This document shows, one piece after another, positions 49,334 through 59,171 of a stretch of 64,000 bases of DNA. The position numbers were made by a program, and so were the translations under genes. The notes below the pieces were generated by a model. The model was not told where the DNA came from, ran no database searches, and worked only from the letters and a program-made list of their open reading frames with translations. Positions within the stretch are counted from its first letter, which is position 1, and every line of letters starts with the position of its first letter. This DNA is from G965237725 sp965237725 (GTDB lineage Bacteria > Pseudomonadota > Gammaproteobacteria > Arenicellales > Poriferihabitantaceae), in NCBI GenBank assembly GCA_965237725.1, contig OZ250151.1:3162001-3226000 (forward strand), read 5' to 3'.

Positions 49334-51004
49334 ATGAAAATTAAACTTTTAGTGAGTACATATCTACTTTTTTCACTATCTATAATTGTACCAATCGAAT
49401 CATCATACGCCTTAGAATGCCTGCTCGACACCAACTTTGACGGCAATGCCGACACAAACGTTGATACCATTGCGTTTTCTAATTCGGGTGGCGGGACGGT
49501 TTCCATTGCATGTGGAGGCGGAGCGAGAACTTCTTCGACGGGTACTGCAATTGGTACTAGTGCATTTGCCGATGCGGTAAATAGTATTGCTATCGGCCGT
49601 GACGGCAATGTAAGTGCGGGAGCAGAAAATGGTATAGCCATGGGCCGCCTTGCTATAGCAGACGATGTCAACACGATCGCGATGGGGGCCAGTAGTTTTA
49701 GCGCCAGCCCTGGGAGCTTATCCTTTGGGGTCTCAGCAAGGGCCAGAGGAACCGGAGCCATAGCCCTCGGCATTGGGGCGGATGTTGGTACTGGACTCGG
49801 CGGAACTATGGTGACCGCTGCTCGCTCAATTGCTATCGGTCTCGATTCGTTTGCTGGTGGTCTCAATTCCATTGCTATTGGTCCAGATTCCTCTTCGCCG
49901 CAAACATCACCAATAGGCGGCGGAAATATTTCTATGGGTCGTTTTGCTATTGCATCTGCAGTTGGCGCGATTTCCCTGGGAAATGAAAGTGGTGCGTCTG
50001 GAATAAGAAGCGTCTCTCTCGGATTCAGCGCAGGCGCAATTAGTGAATCGTCTATAGCTATCGGCGCCCACTCAGATGCAGGATCCGTAGCATCAAGAAT
50101 TGGGACACCTGGCGCTATTGCAATCGGTAGTGATACTAACTCAGACCAAAGTGGCGCCCAGGCATTGGCAATCCATTCAATTGCCCTGGGCTCAGAAGCT
50201 CAAGTTGACGCCGCAGCTGATGGTGGAATTGCCATTGGTGGTGATGTTGATGGTGATGGTGTTGGTGCGCAATCCACAGCGCCTAATGCCCTGGCATTTG
50301 GCGCGGACGTAGTTGCCAATACCGCTGATACCGCATTTTTTGGAACAGCAGTTCGTATAACTCGAGATGATAGCGCTAACTTGCATGTCGAGAATACGAG
50401 CGCACTCTCAGCAACCCGGAATTTAATTAGTTTGAAGAATTCGGGTAACACCAGAATTCTATTCGAGAATACTAATGCAGCAACTGAATGGGCGATATTT
50501 AATGCCGGTAACAGCTTTCGAATTTCCAGATTGGGTACGGGTTCCGCTGAATTGAGATTGAACAGCAATGGAACGCTCAAACTGACGGGTAACTCTCAGG
50601 CGGTCAATCACATAAATACGTCTTCACGTACCCTAAAAACTGGTTTTAGTCCGATAAATAATCGAGAAATTCTGGATAAAGTAACTCAACTACCGATATC
50701 CACCTGGCGCTACAAAACTCAATTGGAAGATCAGCATATTGGGCCCATGGCAGAAGATTTTCAGGATATATTCAATCTGGGTGATGGAGAACATATTTCT
50801 ACCGTGGATACTGCTGGAATCACCTTAGCTGCCGTACAGGGACTTAAGCAAATTAGCGATGAACGCGATCAATCGATTTCAATGCTTGAAAGCGCTAATG
50901 CACAACTAAAGCAACAGAATACACAATTAAGTTCGGAGCTGAATCAATTGAAACAGATGGTTAACACGTTGATCGCTTTAAACCCACAACTTAAAACCAA
51001 CTAG
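49334..51004 (+). CDS. exported fibre protein with YadA-head repeats and S74 chaperone domain
   Basis: 556 residues. Signal peptide (LLVSTYLLFSLSIIVPIESSYA). From about residue 60 to 350 there are many imperfect 14-residue repeats of the S-I-A-I-G type (e.g. NSIAIG, GAIALG, SIAIGAHS), the left-handed beta-roll of trimeric adhesin heads. From about 430 an intramolecular chaperone of the S74 (endosialidase) type follows: SSRTLKTGFSPI, IGPMAEDF and TAGITLAAVQGLKQI. A terminal coiled coil (QLKQQNTQLSSELNQLKQM) closes it. No outer-membrane anchor domain is present. Probably a secreted trimer; phage tail fibres share this build. Confidence 0.82.
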   Translation: MKIKLLVSTYLLFSLSIIVPIESSYALECLLDTNFDGNADTNVDTIAFSNSGGGTVSIACGGGARTSSTGTAIGTSAFADAVNSIAIGRDGNVSAGAENGIAMGRLAIADDVNTIAMGASSFSASPGSLSFGVSARARGTGAIALGIGADVGTGLGGTMVTAARSIAIGLDSFAGGLNSIAIGPDSSSPQTSPIGGGNISMGRFAIASAVGAISLGNESGASGIRSVSLGFSAGAISESSIAIGAHSDAGSVASRIGTPGAIAIGSDTNSDQSGAQALAIHSIALGSEAQVDAAADGGIAIGGDVDGDGVGAQSTAPNALAFGADVVANTADTAFFGTAVRITRDDSANLHVENTSALSATRNLISLKNSGNTRILFENTNAATEWAIFNAGNSFRISRLGTGSAELRLNSNGTLKLTGNSQAVNHINTSSRTLKTGFSPINNREILDKVTQLPISTWRYKTQLEDQHIGPMAEDFQDIFNLGDGEHISTVDTAGITLAAVQGLKQISDERDQSISMLESANAQLKQQNTQLSSELNQLKQMVNTLIALNPQLKTN

Positions 51005-51038
51005 ATCCAGATTAAAAATCACATCCATACCCAATATG

Positions 51039-51072
51039 GCCTGTCTAATATGAGACAGGCTATATTTTTTTT
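51039..51072 (+). terminator. rho-independent terminator of the fibre gene
   Basis: GCCTGTCT at 51039-51046 pairs with AGACAGGC at 51053-51060 around AATATG, followed by TATATTTTTTTT. It lies 35 bases after the stop codon. The rest of 51073-51316 shows no gene. Confidence 0.92.
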
Positions 51073-51316
51073 AAATACTACGATCTCTCCAGCGTCCGCT
51101 TTCTTGTCGCGTAATTAATATCCTCTTCTACACCCCCGGCAGGAATCCTGAAACTGGGCTAAAAATGCGATGGCATCGTTTATTCTGCTTTCTCAATCTT
51201 TAGCCCGTAGAATTATATTAACTCAGCAGTGCTTGAGTTTTCTGTACTGTTCAAAAATATAATAAGGGTCTAATATCCATAGCCTGTAAACTACTTGATC
51301 ACGCCCAGAAATCTCA

Positions 51317-53971
51317 TTGACTACCACCGCAACAAAATCTGCCATTCCTGAATCTTTAGCCCAAACTGATTGGCTGCTTAATCTCTCTCCTCGTCCAGAT
51401 GCCAGGTTGAGATTGATTTGTGCCCATCACGCAGGGGGTTCGGCCCAGTATTTTGAGTCCTGGGTGGAATGCCTGGATCCAGATTGTGAGCTGATTGCGG
51501 TAAATCTTCCGGGGCGGGGTGCGCGTCGAGGCGAATCTCCAATACGAAATCTTGGTCAGGTCGTTCAGCCACTTGTAGACGCGTTGATTGCATATACCGA
51601 TCGTCCCTATGCCATGTTTGGAGACAGTATTGGCGCGCTGTTGTCTTTTGAAGTTATTCGAGAATTACGTAGGCGTAGCGCGCCATTGCCGTTGCGATTA
51701 TTTGCCTCGGGTATGGTTGCGCCACACATCACTTGGTGGAATCCGGATTCCCTATTGCATAAACTCCCCGACGATAAACTTTTCCAGGGCTTGGTGCGTG
51801 ATGCGGGCATGCTGGACGAAGAGACCTTGGCCAACGAAGAGCTCCAGAAAATCATGACGCCGGTTTTGCGTGCTGACCTGGAAATAGCGGAAACCTATCC
51901 TTATGTTGACCAACCAACCTTTGGTTTGCCGATTACCGCCATACGCGGTGATCAGGATATTTTGCTCACGCCGGAACAACTCGAAGGCTGGTCCCAACAT
52001 ACCAACCAGGGTTTCGAACATTTGACCTTCCCAGGGGCGCATTTTTACTCCCGTGACAATCGGCATGAATTACTCAATCTGATTAACGAGCGGTTGAAAG
52101 ATGATTTGGAAAATTATCCGATGTCGATACTAAAAGGGGAATCAGTGGATGTCCCGCAACGTTGTCTGCATGAATTGTTCAGTGAACAGGCGCAACGGAC
52201 ACCGGATGCTATTGCCCTGGCTCAATGGGACAAGCAATACACATATACTGAGCTGGATACTGTGACGGACCATCTGGCGCGCTGGCTAATTAATCAAGGC
52301 GTGAAGCCTGGTGATTTGGTCGGCATATTAATGTCCCGTTGCGTTGATCATGTAGTGGCATTGATCGCTATCAATAAAGCAGGTGCGGCGTTTATGCCTT
52401 TGGAAACCAGTTACCCGCAAGATATGCTGCAGCAATTCGCTGATGCATCGGGGGCTAAAATATTCTTAAGTCAGTCAGATATCATAGACAACTTGTCAGA
52501 GAATATACGTCAGAAACATCAATGGGTCGCCCTGGACAGTGACTGGCACAAACAGCTCATTGATGGAAATATTCGCGCAAACACCAAACCATTACCCGCT
52601 ATTGACCCTGGTGATATGGCTTTCCTTTCCATGTCCTCTGGAACCAGTGGTGCGCCTAAGGGGATTTGCCAGTCTCATCGGGCTTGCGTCAATGCCTTTT
52701 GGCATCGATATCTGAAAGCACCTTATGACGATAATGAACAGGAAGCTTGTCATGTCTATTTTATCTGGTATGTCTGGCTGCCGTTGCTACAGGGCGGCAC
52801 TGCGTGGATGGTGCCAGCGGATGTGATCTACGACCCAGCCCGGCTGGCCGGTTTTATTCGCGAGCATGGTATTGCGCGCAGTACGATTTCACCGTCGCTC
52901 CTGGAACGCGTCCTGCGAGCACCGAATCTCGACTTAACTAAAGACCTGGCCACCTTGAAAAATATCACCATCATTGGCGAGGTCGTTCCGTCATCACTGG
53001 TGGTTGAATTTTTAAATCTGTTTCCAGATTGTACATTTACCCATTCCTATGGATGCGCAGAAACTCATGACGCGGTTTCCATCGCATTCACAACTGTAAA
53101 TCCATGCCCAAGCGATGAGCGAGTTGCAATTATAGGGATGCCCCAGGTTAATCAATATCTGTATGTACTTGATAGCCATGGTCAACCGCTACCCCGTGGC
53201 GTACCAGGAGAGGTGTTTGTTGGTGGAGACAGTATTTCCCTGGGCTATTTTAACGACCCACAAAATACAGCCGCACGATTTGTGCCCGATCCTGTGCTAG
53301 ATAACGGTGAGCGGCTTTTTAAGACCGGGGATCGAGGGCGTGTGACACAAGATGGTCAGTTGCAAATATTTGGCCGGCTGGATTCCATGGTCAAACTTCG
53401 GGGTTACAGCGTCATGCTCGGTGTGGTCGAAGGCGCATTGCTCGAACACCCGAGTATCACCAATGCTGTGGTGGTAGTCGCCATGGATGAAACATCAGGT
53501 CGACCCGATCACCTCAACGCTTATGTGGTCGTCACATCTGGCAGTATCGATGATAACTGGGCTTCGGATTTGCGTGAATTTCTGGTATCACGATTGCCGC
53601 ATTATGCGATGCCCGCCCATGTTGTGCCTCTGGATATGTTACCCGTTGATGCGCGCTCAAATTCAAAAGTTGATCGTCAGGCATTGCCCCCAGCAGGCCC
53701 CGCCCATCGACTGCTTACAAGAGAAACCGTGCCACCGCGCAATTCGCGGGATCAGGCCATCGCAGAACTATGGTGCAGGGTGCTTGACCTGGAGTCCGTG
53801 GGCATTCACGATAACTTCTTTGCCCTGGGCGGACACTCGTTACTTGCTGCCGAGTTGAGTGGGAAACTCAATCAAGCCCTGGAAACAGACCTCCATGTGG
53901 CCACAATCCTGGAGTATCCAACCATTGCCCAGATATCTGACCTGCTTGCAGGTTATGAACCACCAATTTAG
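51317..53971 (+). CDS. thioesterase-adenylation-carrier fusion (NRPS-like)
   Basis: 884 residues, cytosolic. A type II thioesterase comes first (about 1-255), with nucleophile Ser104 in GDSIGA and His in FPGAHFYS. An adenylation domain follows (about 275-785): MSSGTSGAPKG, SYGCAETHD, LFKTGDRGR, GRLDSMVKLRGYS and NSKVDRQA with the reactive Lys784. A carrier domain ends it, with the phosphopantetheine Ser841 in GGHSLLAAEL. No condensation domain is present. Single-amino-acid activation and loading onto its own carrier is the likely act; the amino acid cannot be read safely. A phosphopantetheinyl transferase is not in the window. Confidence 0.9.
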   Translation: MTTTATKSAIPESLAQTDWLLNLSPRPDARLRLICAHHAGGSAQYFESWVECLDPDCELIAVNLPGRGARRGESPIRNLGQVVQPLVDALIAYTDRPYAMFGDSIGALLSFEVIRELRRRSAPLPLRLFASGMVAPHITWWNPDSLLHKLPDDKLFQGLVRDAGMLDEETLANEELQKIMTPVLRADLEIAETYPYVDQPTFGLPITAIRGDQDILLTPEQLEGWSQHTNQGFEHLTFPGAHFYSRDNRHELLNLINERLKDDLENYPMSILKGESVDVPQRCLHELFSEQAQRTPDAIALAQWDKQYTYTELDTVTDHLARWLINQGVKPGDLVGILMSRCVDHVVALIAINKAGAAFMPLETSYPQDMLQQFADASGAKIFLSQSDIIDNLSENIRQKHQWVALDSDWHKQLIDGNIRANTKPLPAIDPGDMAFLSMSSGTSGAPKGICQSHRACVNAFWHRYLKAPYDDNEQEACHVYFIWYVWLPLLQGGTAWMVPADVIYDPARLAGFIREHGIARSTISPSLLERVLRAPNLDLTKDLATLKNITIIGEVVPSSLVVEFLNLFPDCTFTHSYGCAETHDAVSIAFTTVNPCPSDERVAIIGMPQVNQYLYVLDSHGQPLPRGVPGEVFVGGDSISLGYFNDPQNTAARFVPDPVLDNGERLFKTGDRGRVTQDGQLQIFGRLDSMVKLRGYSVMLGVVEGALLEHPSITNAVVVVAMDETSGRPDHLNAYVVVTSGSIDDNWASDLREFLVSRLPHYAMPAHVVPLDMLPVDARSNSKVDRQALPPAGPAHRLLTRETVPPRNSRDQAIAELWCRVLDLESVGIHDNFFALGGHSLLAAELSGKLNQALETDLHVATILEYPTIAQISDLLAGYEPPI

Positions 53972-54089
53972 GAAAAAGTGATCGTTTAATTTGATGGTTA
54001 CATTCGGTTAGCTCGCTGGGTATTGGCTCGAAACAATTGTGGATCGCTCAAAAAATACGGACTATCAGAATCCATGGATAAATACTTCC

Positions 54090-55079
54090 TTATTTCGGTA
54101 AATTATTCTCATATTTAATTTTTTTAATTGATGCTTCGATATCATTTTGTAAATCTTCCGGAGTAATTTTTGTCAAGTACTTTTTATATTTATAAAGAAT
54201 TGCTGTGAATATGAATTGACTGCTAAGCGCATGAAAAAATTGATTTAGAAAGACTTCATTCTGAGTTATTTGAACTAATTTTTTTCTTCTTATCGGCGCA
54301 GTCATAAAAGAATAGGTTCCAAAGAGTCGTAACCCCAAATAAATGTAAGACCTTGCAAATGCGGGAGTCCCGTCTTTCCTCATGATATTCAGCATTTCAA
54401 GGTCACACTCTTTCCTGCCGGTATAATTTCTTTCGGGGTGAAAAGAATATCCCCAGTCATGTACTACCGCTGCTCTAGTATAGGATCCTGTTTTTTGTCC
54501 AAAGGGTATTGATGCAAAATCGGTAAGGAATGGAATATATATGACTCGAAGATCAGGTGCTTTTGGCAAGTTATCAAGTAACTCATTAAATACACTATTC
54601 TGTTCCGGTTTATACGCCACGTTTTGAATGAGCGCAAAATAATCGTGCGGTTCTTTTAAGTTACCAAACGACATAACACTCGATGAATCGTAGACGGATT
54701 CACCGAACAATTTGAGGTTTTTGAGCGATTTTGATGTTCTGAATATTTCTGATACAGGCAATACGGGGATAGGGGATGCATCTACAGCCTTTCCAGCTTC
54801 ATTGATGAAAGTATCAGGCTTTAGTAATTTATCGATCTGCTTTTCTCTATCATAAAATGGGATAAAAACTACTATTGCTGAAAAAGAAAATAGGACAACC
54901 AATATAAAAACAGTTGTGGATAAGAATGTAACTGGAAAAGAATTGACGTATCCATACACCAAAAATAACCCTAAAAATAACAAGATAATTTTTAGAGACA
55001 AAATTATTTCAATGAAAAACAGGTAGAGATTTTCTAAAAAATTAAATGGCTTGAGGTTTTCTATGTCATATATTTTCAT
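54090..55079 (-). CDS. membrane protein with DUF1353 domain
   Basis: 329 residues. Two hydrophobic helices open it (LYLFFIEIILSLKIILLFLG and PVTFLSTTVFILVVLFS). The DUF1353 signature follows at about 190-250: YIPFLTDFASIPF, AAVVHDWGYSFHPE. A low-GC, Phe/Ile/Lys-rich stretch relative to its neighbours suggests recent acquisition. DUF1353 proteins often occur in phages; function unknown. Confidence 0.65.
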   Translation of the reverse strand: MKIYDIENLKPFNFLENLYLFFIEIILSLKIILLFLGLFLVYGYVNSFPVTFLSTTVFILVVLFSFSAIVVFIPFYDREKQIDKLLKPDTFINEAGKAVDASPIPVLPVSEIFRTSKSLKNLKLFGESVYDSSSVMSFGNLKEPHDYFALIQNVAYKPEQNSVFNELLDNLPKAPDLRVIYIPFLTDFASIPFGQKTGSYTRAAVVHDWGYSFHPERNYTGRKECDLEMLNIMRKDGTPAFARSYIYLGLRLFGTYSFMTAPIRRKKLVQITQNEVFLNQFFHALSSQFIFTAILYKYKKYLTKITPEDLQNDIEASIKKIKYENNLPK

Positions 55080-55118
55080 GTAATGGAAAAACTGGATTTC
55101 CTAAGCCTTGATTAATGA

Positions 55119-56267
55119 TTAGTTCTGCATTAATTGCCGTGCCACCCAGAGCTGGATGTGATGGGAACCGTGTTCACTCAATTCGGTGTGTTCTGCATCC
55201 ACCATCAATCGCCCCTGGTCAAAACCACGATTCTGCAATCCACGCTGCAGGCCTTCACAAACCGCAACGTCCTCGGGTTGGGTGTGCTCAGCGCGAAACC
55301 GAAACAGTTCCTGCTGTTGTTCTGTGGGCTCAGCGGTGGGCAGGAACCAGTCTTCGATAAACTCACAATGGTTGGCATCAATGGGGTGCCACAATGATGT
55401 CATGATGTATCCGCCGGCCACAATCTGAATGCCGAGATTGGGTAGCAGTGTCCAGCTTGCCTGCTCTGGGTTTTCTGAACCCGTTGCTATTCCATCACGT
55501 AGCATCATGCGTTGACGCTGGTAGAGTGGGTTTAACTCTATACGGAAGGTGCTGAAATCGATGAACTTGGTTGCCAGCGGTTTATGTACAACATAGCAGT
55601 GGTAACACTCGGACCAGTTCTCTGCTGCCACCTTCCAGTTGCATTTCATTATGGCGCGCTCGCGGTGCGCATGGACCAGATTGTCACATCCGGGGGCGAA
55701 TTCGCGGATTTCTGCCTCCAGCCCCGACGCCTGTTGCGCAAGCGGCGCGGCATCGGCTTCCAGATTTATGAAGATCAGTCCGCCGAGAATTTCAACACCC
55801 ACGGTTCGCAGCGGATAGTTCTCTCGATTAAAATTTTTGACCGCGTTGCCATTTGGGGCGGCAACCAGATTTCCGTTCAGGTCGTAGGTCCAGGCATGAT
55901 AGGGGCAGGTGATTTTGGAAGTACATCCACTGTTTTTTAGTAGTTCGTGGCCGCGGTGTCGGCAAACATTATAAAACCCGCGAATAACCTCATCCTTGCC
56001 ACGAATAACAACAATGCTATGTGCAAACACATCGGTGACAAAGTAATCTCCCGTGTTTGGAATATCCGTCGAGTGTCCGGCGAACAACCAGTTACGAAAG
56101 AATATACGTTCCTTTTCCTGTTCGAATATTAAAGGATCGGTGAAGAATGTGGCAGGTAGAGAGGCTGAGTCTTCTGCGGTTTCGGAAAAACCACTTTCAA
56201 ACGGATTGGGAAGTTTTGCAGGTAATGTCATCGCCCAATAGTCTTTGCTGAATAAAAAAGATAACAT
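55119..56267 (-). CDS. Rieske non-heme iron oxygenase, alpha subunit
   Basis: 382 residues (or 370 from the Met at 56231, before TLPAKLPNPFESG). The Rieske [2Fe-2S] ligands are CRHRGH and CPYHAW, about residues 86-112. The mononuclear iron site begins NWSECYHCYVVHKP near 213. Overall build resembles the carnitine monooxygenase / ring-hydroxylating group. Such enzymes need a reductase, not found here. It diverges from the CoA-transferase gene with 53 bp between, so the two may share regulation. Confidence 0.85.
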   Translation of the reverse strand: MLSFLFSKDYWAMTLPAKLPNPFESGFSETAEDSASLPATFFTDPLIFEQEKERIFFRNWLFAGHSTDIPNTGDYFVTDVFAHSIVVIRGKDEVIRGFYNVCRHRGHELLKNSGCTSKITCPYHAWTYDLNGNLVAAPNGNAVKNFNRENYPLRTVGVEILGGLIFINLEADAAPLAQQASGLEAEIREFAPGCDNLVHAHRERAIMKCNWKVAAENWSECYHCYVVHKPLATKFIDFSTFRIELNPLYQRQRMMLRDGIATGSENPEQASWTLLPNLGIQIVAGGYIMTSLWHPIDANHCEFIEDWFLPTAEPTEQQQELFRFRAEHTQPEDVAVCEGLQRGLQNRGFDQGRLMVDAEHTELSEHGSHHIQLWVARQLMQN

Positions 56268-56320
56268 ACACCAACTTTTTCATTTACGCTATGTTCTTGA
56301 ATCGATATCTTGGAAAATAA

Positions 56321-57508
56321 ATGAATACAAAATCACCCGCTCCCGGCCCCCTTGAAGGTATTCGAATTCTCGACATGACCTGGATGTTGGCTGGCCCGTA
56401 TTGCACCATGTTGCTGGCGGATATGGGTGCAGATGTAATCAAGGTTGAAAATCCATTGGGCGATCCGGTGCGTGCCATCGGTCCGCATTTTGATGATGAT
56501 GAAGCGCGACATTTTGGCGGCTATTTCCAGAGTGTCAATCGGGGCAAGCGGAGTATCGTTCTCGATTTAAAAACCGAGAAAGATCGGGAAACTTTGTTTG
56601 GTCTGGCGCGCCAAAGTGATGCCGTAGTTGAGAATTTTCGTGTCGGTGTGATGGAACGCCTTGGAGTGGGTTATGAGCGTTTGCGTGAGGAGAATCCAGC
56701 CCTGGTGTATCTCTCTATTCGTGGTTTCGGCGATCCACGAACAGTTGAAACCCTGTTAAATGACCACCCTGCGATGGACTACATTGCCCAGGCTATGGGC
56801 GGGTTGATGAGTATTACTGGGATTGAAGGCAGCCCGATGAAAACCGGGGCAGGGGTTGGTGATTTGTTTCCAGGGGCTCTGGGTGCATTAGGCGTGGTTA
56901 GCGCCATACTTTCGGCGAAAACAACGGGCAAGGGACAGTATGTAGATGTGGCAATGTATGATGCCATCGTCTCATTGTGTGAACGAATCGTTTATCAGTA
57001 TGGTTATACTGGGGAAGCGCCGGTTTCCAGTGGCAACCGCCATCCGTTGTGGTCCCTGTACAACACGTTCGAAACCAATGATGGTTTTGTTTGCATTTCC
57101 GCAGTGTTCGATCATGAATGGGTACGACTGGCAGATGCCATGGAGCGTAAAGATTTAGCTGAAGACGAGCGCTTCAAAACTACCGACGCACGCCTGGAAA
57201 ACGATGATGCTGCAAACGAAATTGTAGGTGCGTGGGTAGCAGAAAAAAGCCGAAGTGAAGTGATGGAGCTGCTGGGCGGCATCGTACCTGCTTCGCCTAT
57301 TCAAACTGCCAAGGATTTGTTCGGCGATTCCCATTTACAGCTGCGTGATATGCTGGTGGAAGTGGAGCATCCCGGATCCGCTCAAACAGGGGTGATCGCG
57401 GGATTACCAATCAAGTTTCTCGGTACGCCATCTAAAGTGCGTTGCCGTGCACCAATGCTCGGGGAGCATTCCGATGCCATACGTGCCGAACTATTGAATG
57501 ATGCCTGA
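56321..57508 (+). CDS. family III CoA transferase (CaiB/BaiF type)
   Basis: Moves CoA between organic acids, 395 residues. GIRILDMTWMLAGPYCTMLLADMGADVIKVE starts the fold in typical form (shown only by its key D, G and E positions). RSIVLDLK and a candidate catalytic Asp in AMDYIAQAMGG follow. It overlaps the next gene by 11 bases (57498), so translation is probably coupled. Substrate unknown. Confidence 0.87.
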   Translation: MNTKSPAPGPLEGIRILDMTWMLAGPYCTMLLADMGADVIKVENPLGDPVRAIGPHFDDDEARHFGGYFQSVNRGKRSIVLDLKTEKDRETLFGLARQSDAVVENFRVGVMERLGVGYERLREENPALVYLSIRGFGDPRTVETLLNDHPAMDYIAQAMGGLMSITGIEGSPMKTGAGVGDLFPGALGALGVVSAILSAKTTGKGQYVDVAMYDAIVSLCERIVYQYGYTGEAPVSSGNRHPLWSLYNTFETNDGFVCISAVFDHEWVRLADAMERKDLAEDERFKTTDARLENDDAANEIVGAWVAEKSRSEVMELLGGIVPASPIQTAKDLFGDSHLQLRDMLVEVEHPGSAQTGVIAGLPIKFLGTPSKVRCRAPMLGEHSDAIRAELLNDA

Positions 57509-58625
57509 TCTTAAGAAACTGTCGGGTGCGGCCTCGATTATTGGCGTGGGTTCCACGGATTATCGGGCATTGAAGCAGGCCGATTTGCCCTTACCACCTC
57601 TAGAACTTGCAGCTCAGGCTGTACGCCTGGCGATCTCCGATGCCGGTTGTACCCTGAACGATGTTGACGGTCTGATGACCATGAATTTTCCCACTGATGC
57701 ATTATCGCTGCACTTGTCAATGCAGGAACTACGGTTTACCAACGACTATGCGGCGGGTGGGCGTTGGGTCGTGCCGGCGTTGCAATATGCCAGTCAGTCC
57801 GTCGCCAGCGGTGTGGCTGAGATCATCGTAGTCGTATTAGCCCTGTCTCGAATTGCAAGTTATGCTGATTCAGCGGCCCCAGGGGGTAATGCCGCATTCG
57901 AAGCGATGCATGCCATGGGCGGGCCCGCTGCCCACTCAGCACTGATGGCTCGTCGCTATGCCCACGAATTTGGCCATTGTGGTGATGCGCTGTGCGAAAT
58001 CGCCATGTCAAATCGAGCCAATGCCATGCTGAATCCTGGGGCGGTATTTCAGCAACCGATGTCTAAGCAAGATTATCTTGGTGCGCGTTGGATCGCGGAA
58101 CCACTGCGTCTTTTTGATTACTGCATGGTCAATGATGGCGCGGTTGCGTTGGTCATTACGCATTCCGACGATGATCATGCTCGCGGTATAAAATTGGGCG
58201 GTTTTGCATCGAGCTCAAGACAAGGTCCCCACTACAGCGCAGGGGATTTTTATTATGCACAAGCTCGAGCGGCGGCAAGGGAAATGTTTGCCATGGCGGA
58301 TTTGACTCCAGCGGATATCGACCTGTTGCAAATTTATGATAACTACACGCCTTCGGTTCTTTTCGGTCTGGAAGGTTTTGGTTTTACCGATCGTGGCGAA
58401 GCTGTGGATTTTGTAACGGGCGGGCACATCCGACGTGATGGTTCGCTGCCTCTGAACACCAGTGGCGGTCATACTTCAGAAGCTTATATGCAGGGCATGA
58501 ACCTGGTGGCTGAAGCTGTCACCCAGCTCAGAGGGGAAGCGGGTGAACGTCAGGTGAAAGATGTGGCTACCGCCTGTTATCTGTGTGTCACGCCGATGTC
58601 CGGAGGATGTGTATTATGGAAGTAA
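57498..58625 (+). CDS. thiolase-like protein (SCP-x / Ltp2 type), lacking the usual Cys
   Basis: 375 residues. Thiolase fold with IDLLQIYDNYTPSVLFGLEGFGF and HIRRDGSLPLNTSGGHTSEAY near the C-terminus. Where condensing thiolases have the nucleophilic Cys, this reads TNDYAAGGRWVVPAL. In actinobacteria such Cys-less lipid-transfer thiolases pair with DUF35 proteins and act as retro-aldolases in steroid side-chain breakdown. Here a DUF35 gene overlaps the 3' end. An aldolase role is an inference. Confidence 0.8.
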   Translation: MMPDLKKLSGAASIIGVGSTDYRALKQADLPLPPLELAAQAVRLAISDAGCTLNDVDGLMTMNFPTDALSLHLSMQELRFTNDYAAGGRWVVPALQYASQSVASGVAEIIVVVLALSRIASYADSAAPGGNAAFEAMHAMGGPAAHSALMARRYAHEFGHCGDALCEIAMSNRANAMLNPGAVFQQPMSKQDYLGARWIAEPLRLFDYCMVNDGAVALVITHSDDDHARGIKLGGFASSSRQGPHYSAGDFYYAQARAAAREMFAMADLTPADIDLLQIYDNYTPSVLFGLEGFGFTDRGEAVDFVTGGHIRRDGSLPLNTSGGHTSEAYMQGMNLVAEAVTQLRGEAGERQVKDVATACYLCVTPMSGGCVLWK

Positions 58626-59032
58626 GCCATTGGCCTGAATATTTACCACCCTATGAGTCGTGGGCGGATCCTTTCTGGCAAGGGCTATCGAGTGGTAAGT
58701 TACTTTTACCTCACTGTCTTCGCTGTGACAAATTTGACTATCCGCCTCTGAACCCGCGATGCCCCGACTGCGTCGAATCGATTAGCTGGACAGAGGCTTC
58801 AGATTCCGCCGTCTTGTGGTCATGGATCACATTCCATCGGGCCTACTTCGAGGATTATCCATTGAATCCACCGTATACCGTACTGATGATGGAACTTAGG
58901 CTGGGCATTCGGATGCTCGCATCCCTGTCTCCTGAAATTAACCCGAAAGATCTCAGCTGTGGCATGACAATGACTTTTTCACCCATGGAAATCCAATCCG
59001 GCATTTTTATCCCGGCGTTTCTGCCCGGGTGA
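58616..59032 (+). CDS. DUF35 OB-fold / zinc-ribbon protein
   Basis: 138 residues from ATG 58616. An N-terminal helix (WADPFWQGLSSGKLLLPHC) leads into a zinc ribbon with CLRCDKF and CPDC, then an OB-fold. The start lies inside the end of the thiolase gene, so the two are translationally coupled; GGAGG precedes it. This pairing is the rule for DUF35 proteins. Confidence 0.85.
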   Translation: MEVSHWPEYLPPYESWADPFWQGLSSGKLLLPHCLRCDKFDYPPLNPRCPDCVESISWTEASDSAVLWSWITFHRAYFEDYPLNPPYTVLMMELRLGIRMLASLSPEINPKDLSCGMTMTFSPMEIQSGIFIPAFLPG

Positions 59033-59171
59033 ATAACGCACCCAGTCCGAGCAACAATTGTGAAACAGCTTGCAGAATGTAAATGGTCAAACAATTAGGT
59101 GAATGGATCGGAGATGGGCGCTCCTTTAGTATACTGCTGCCAAGCTGGAAAATTAATGTGACAAATAAACA

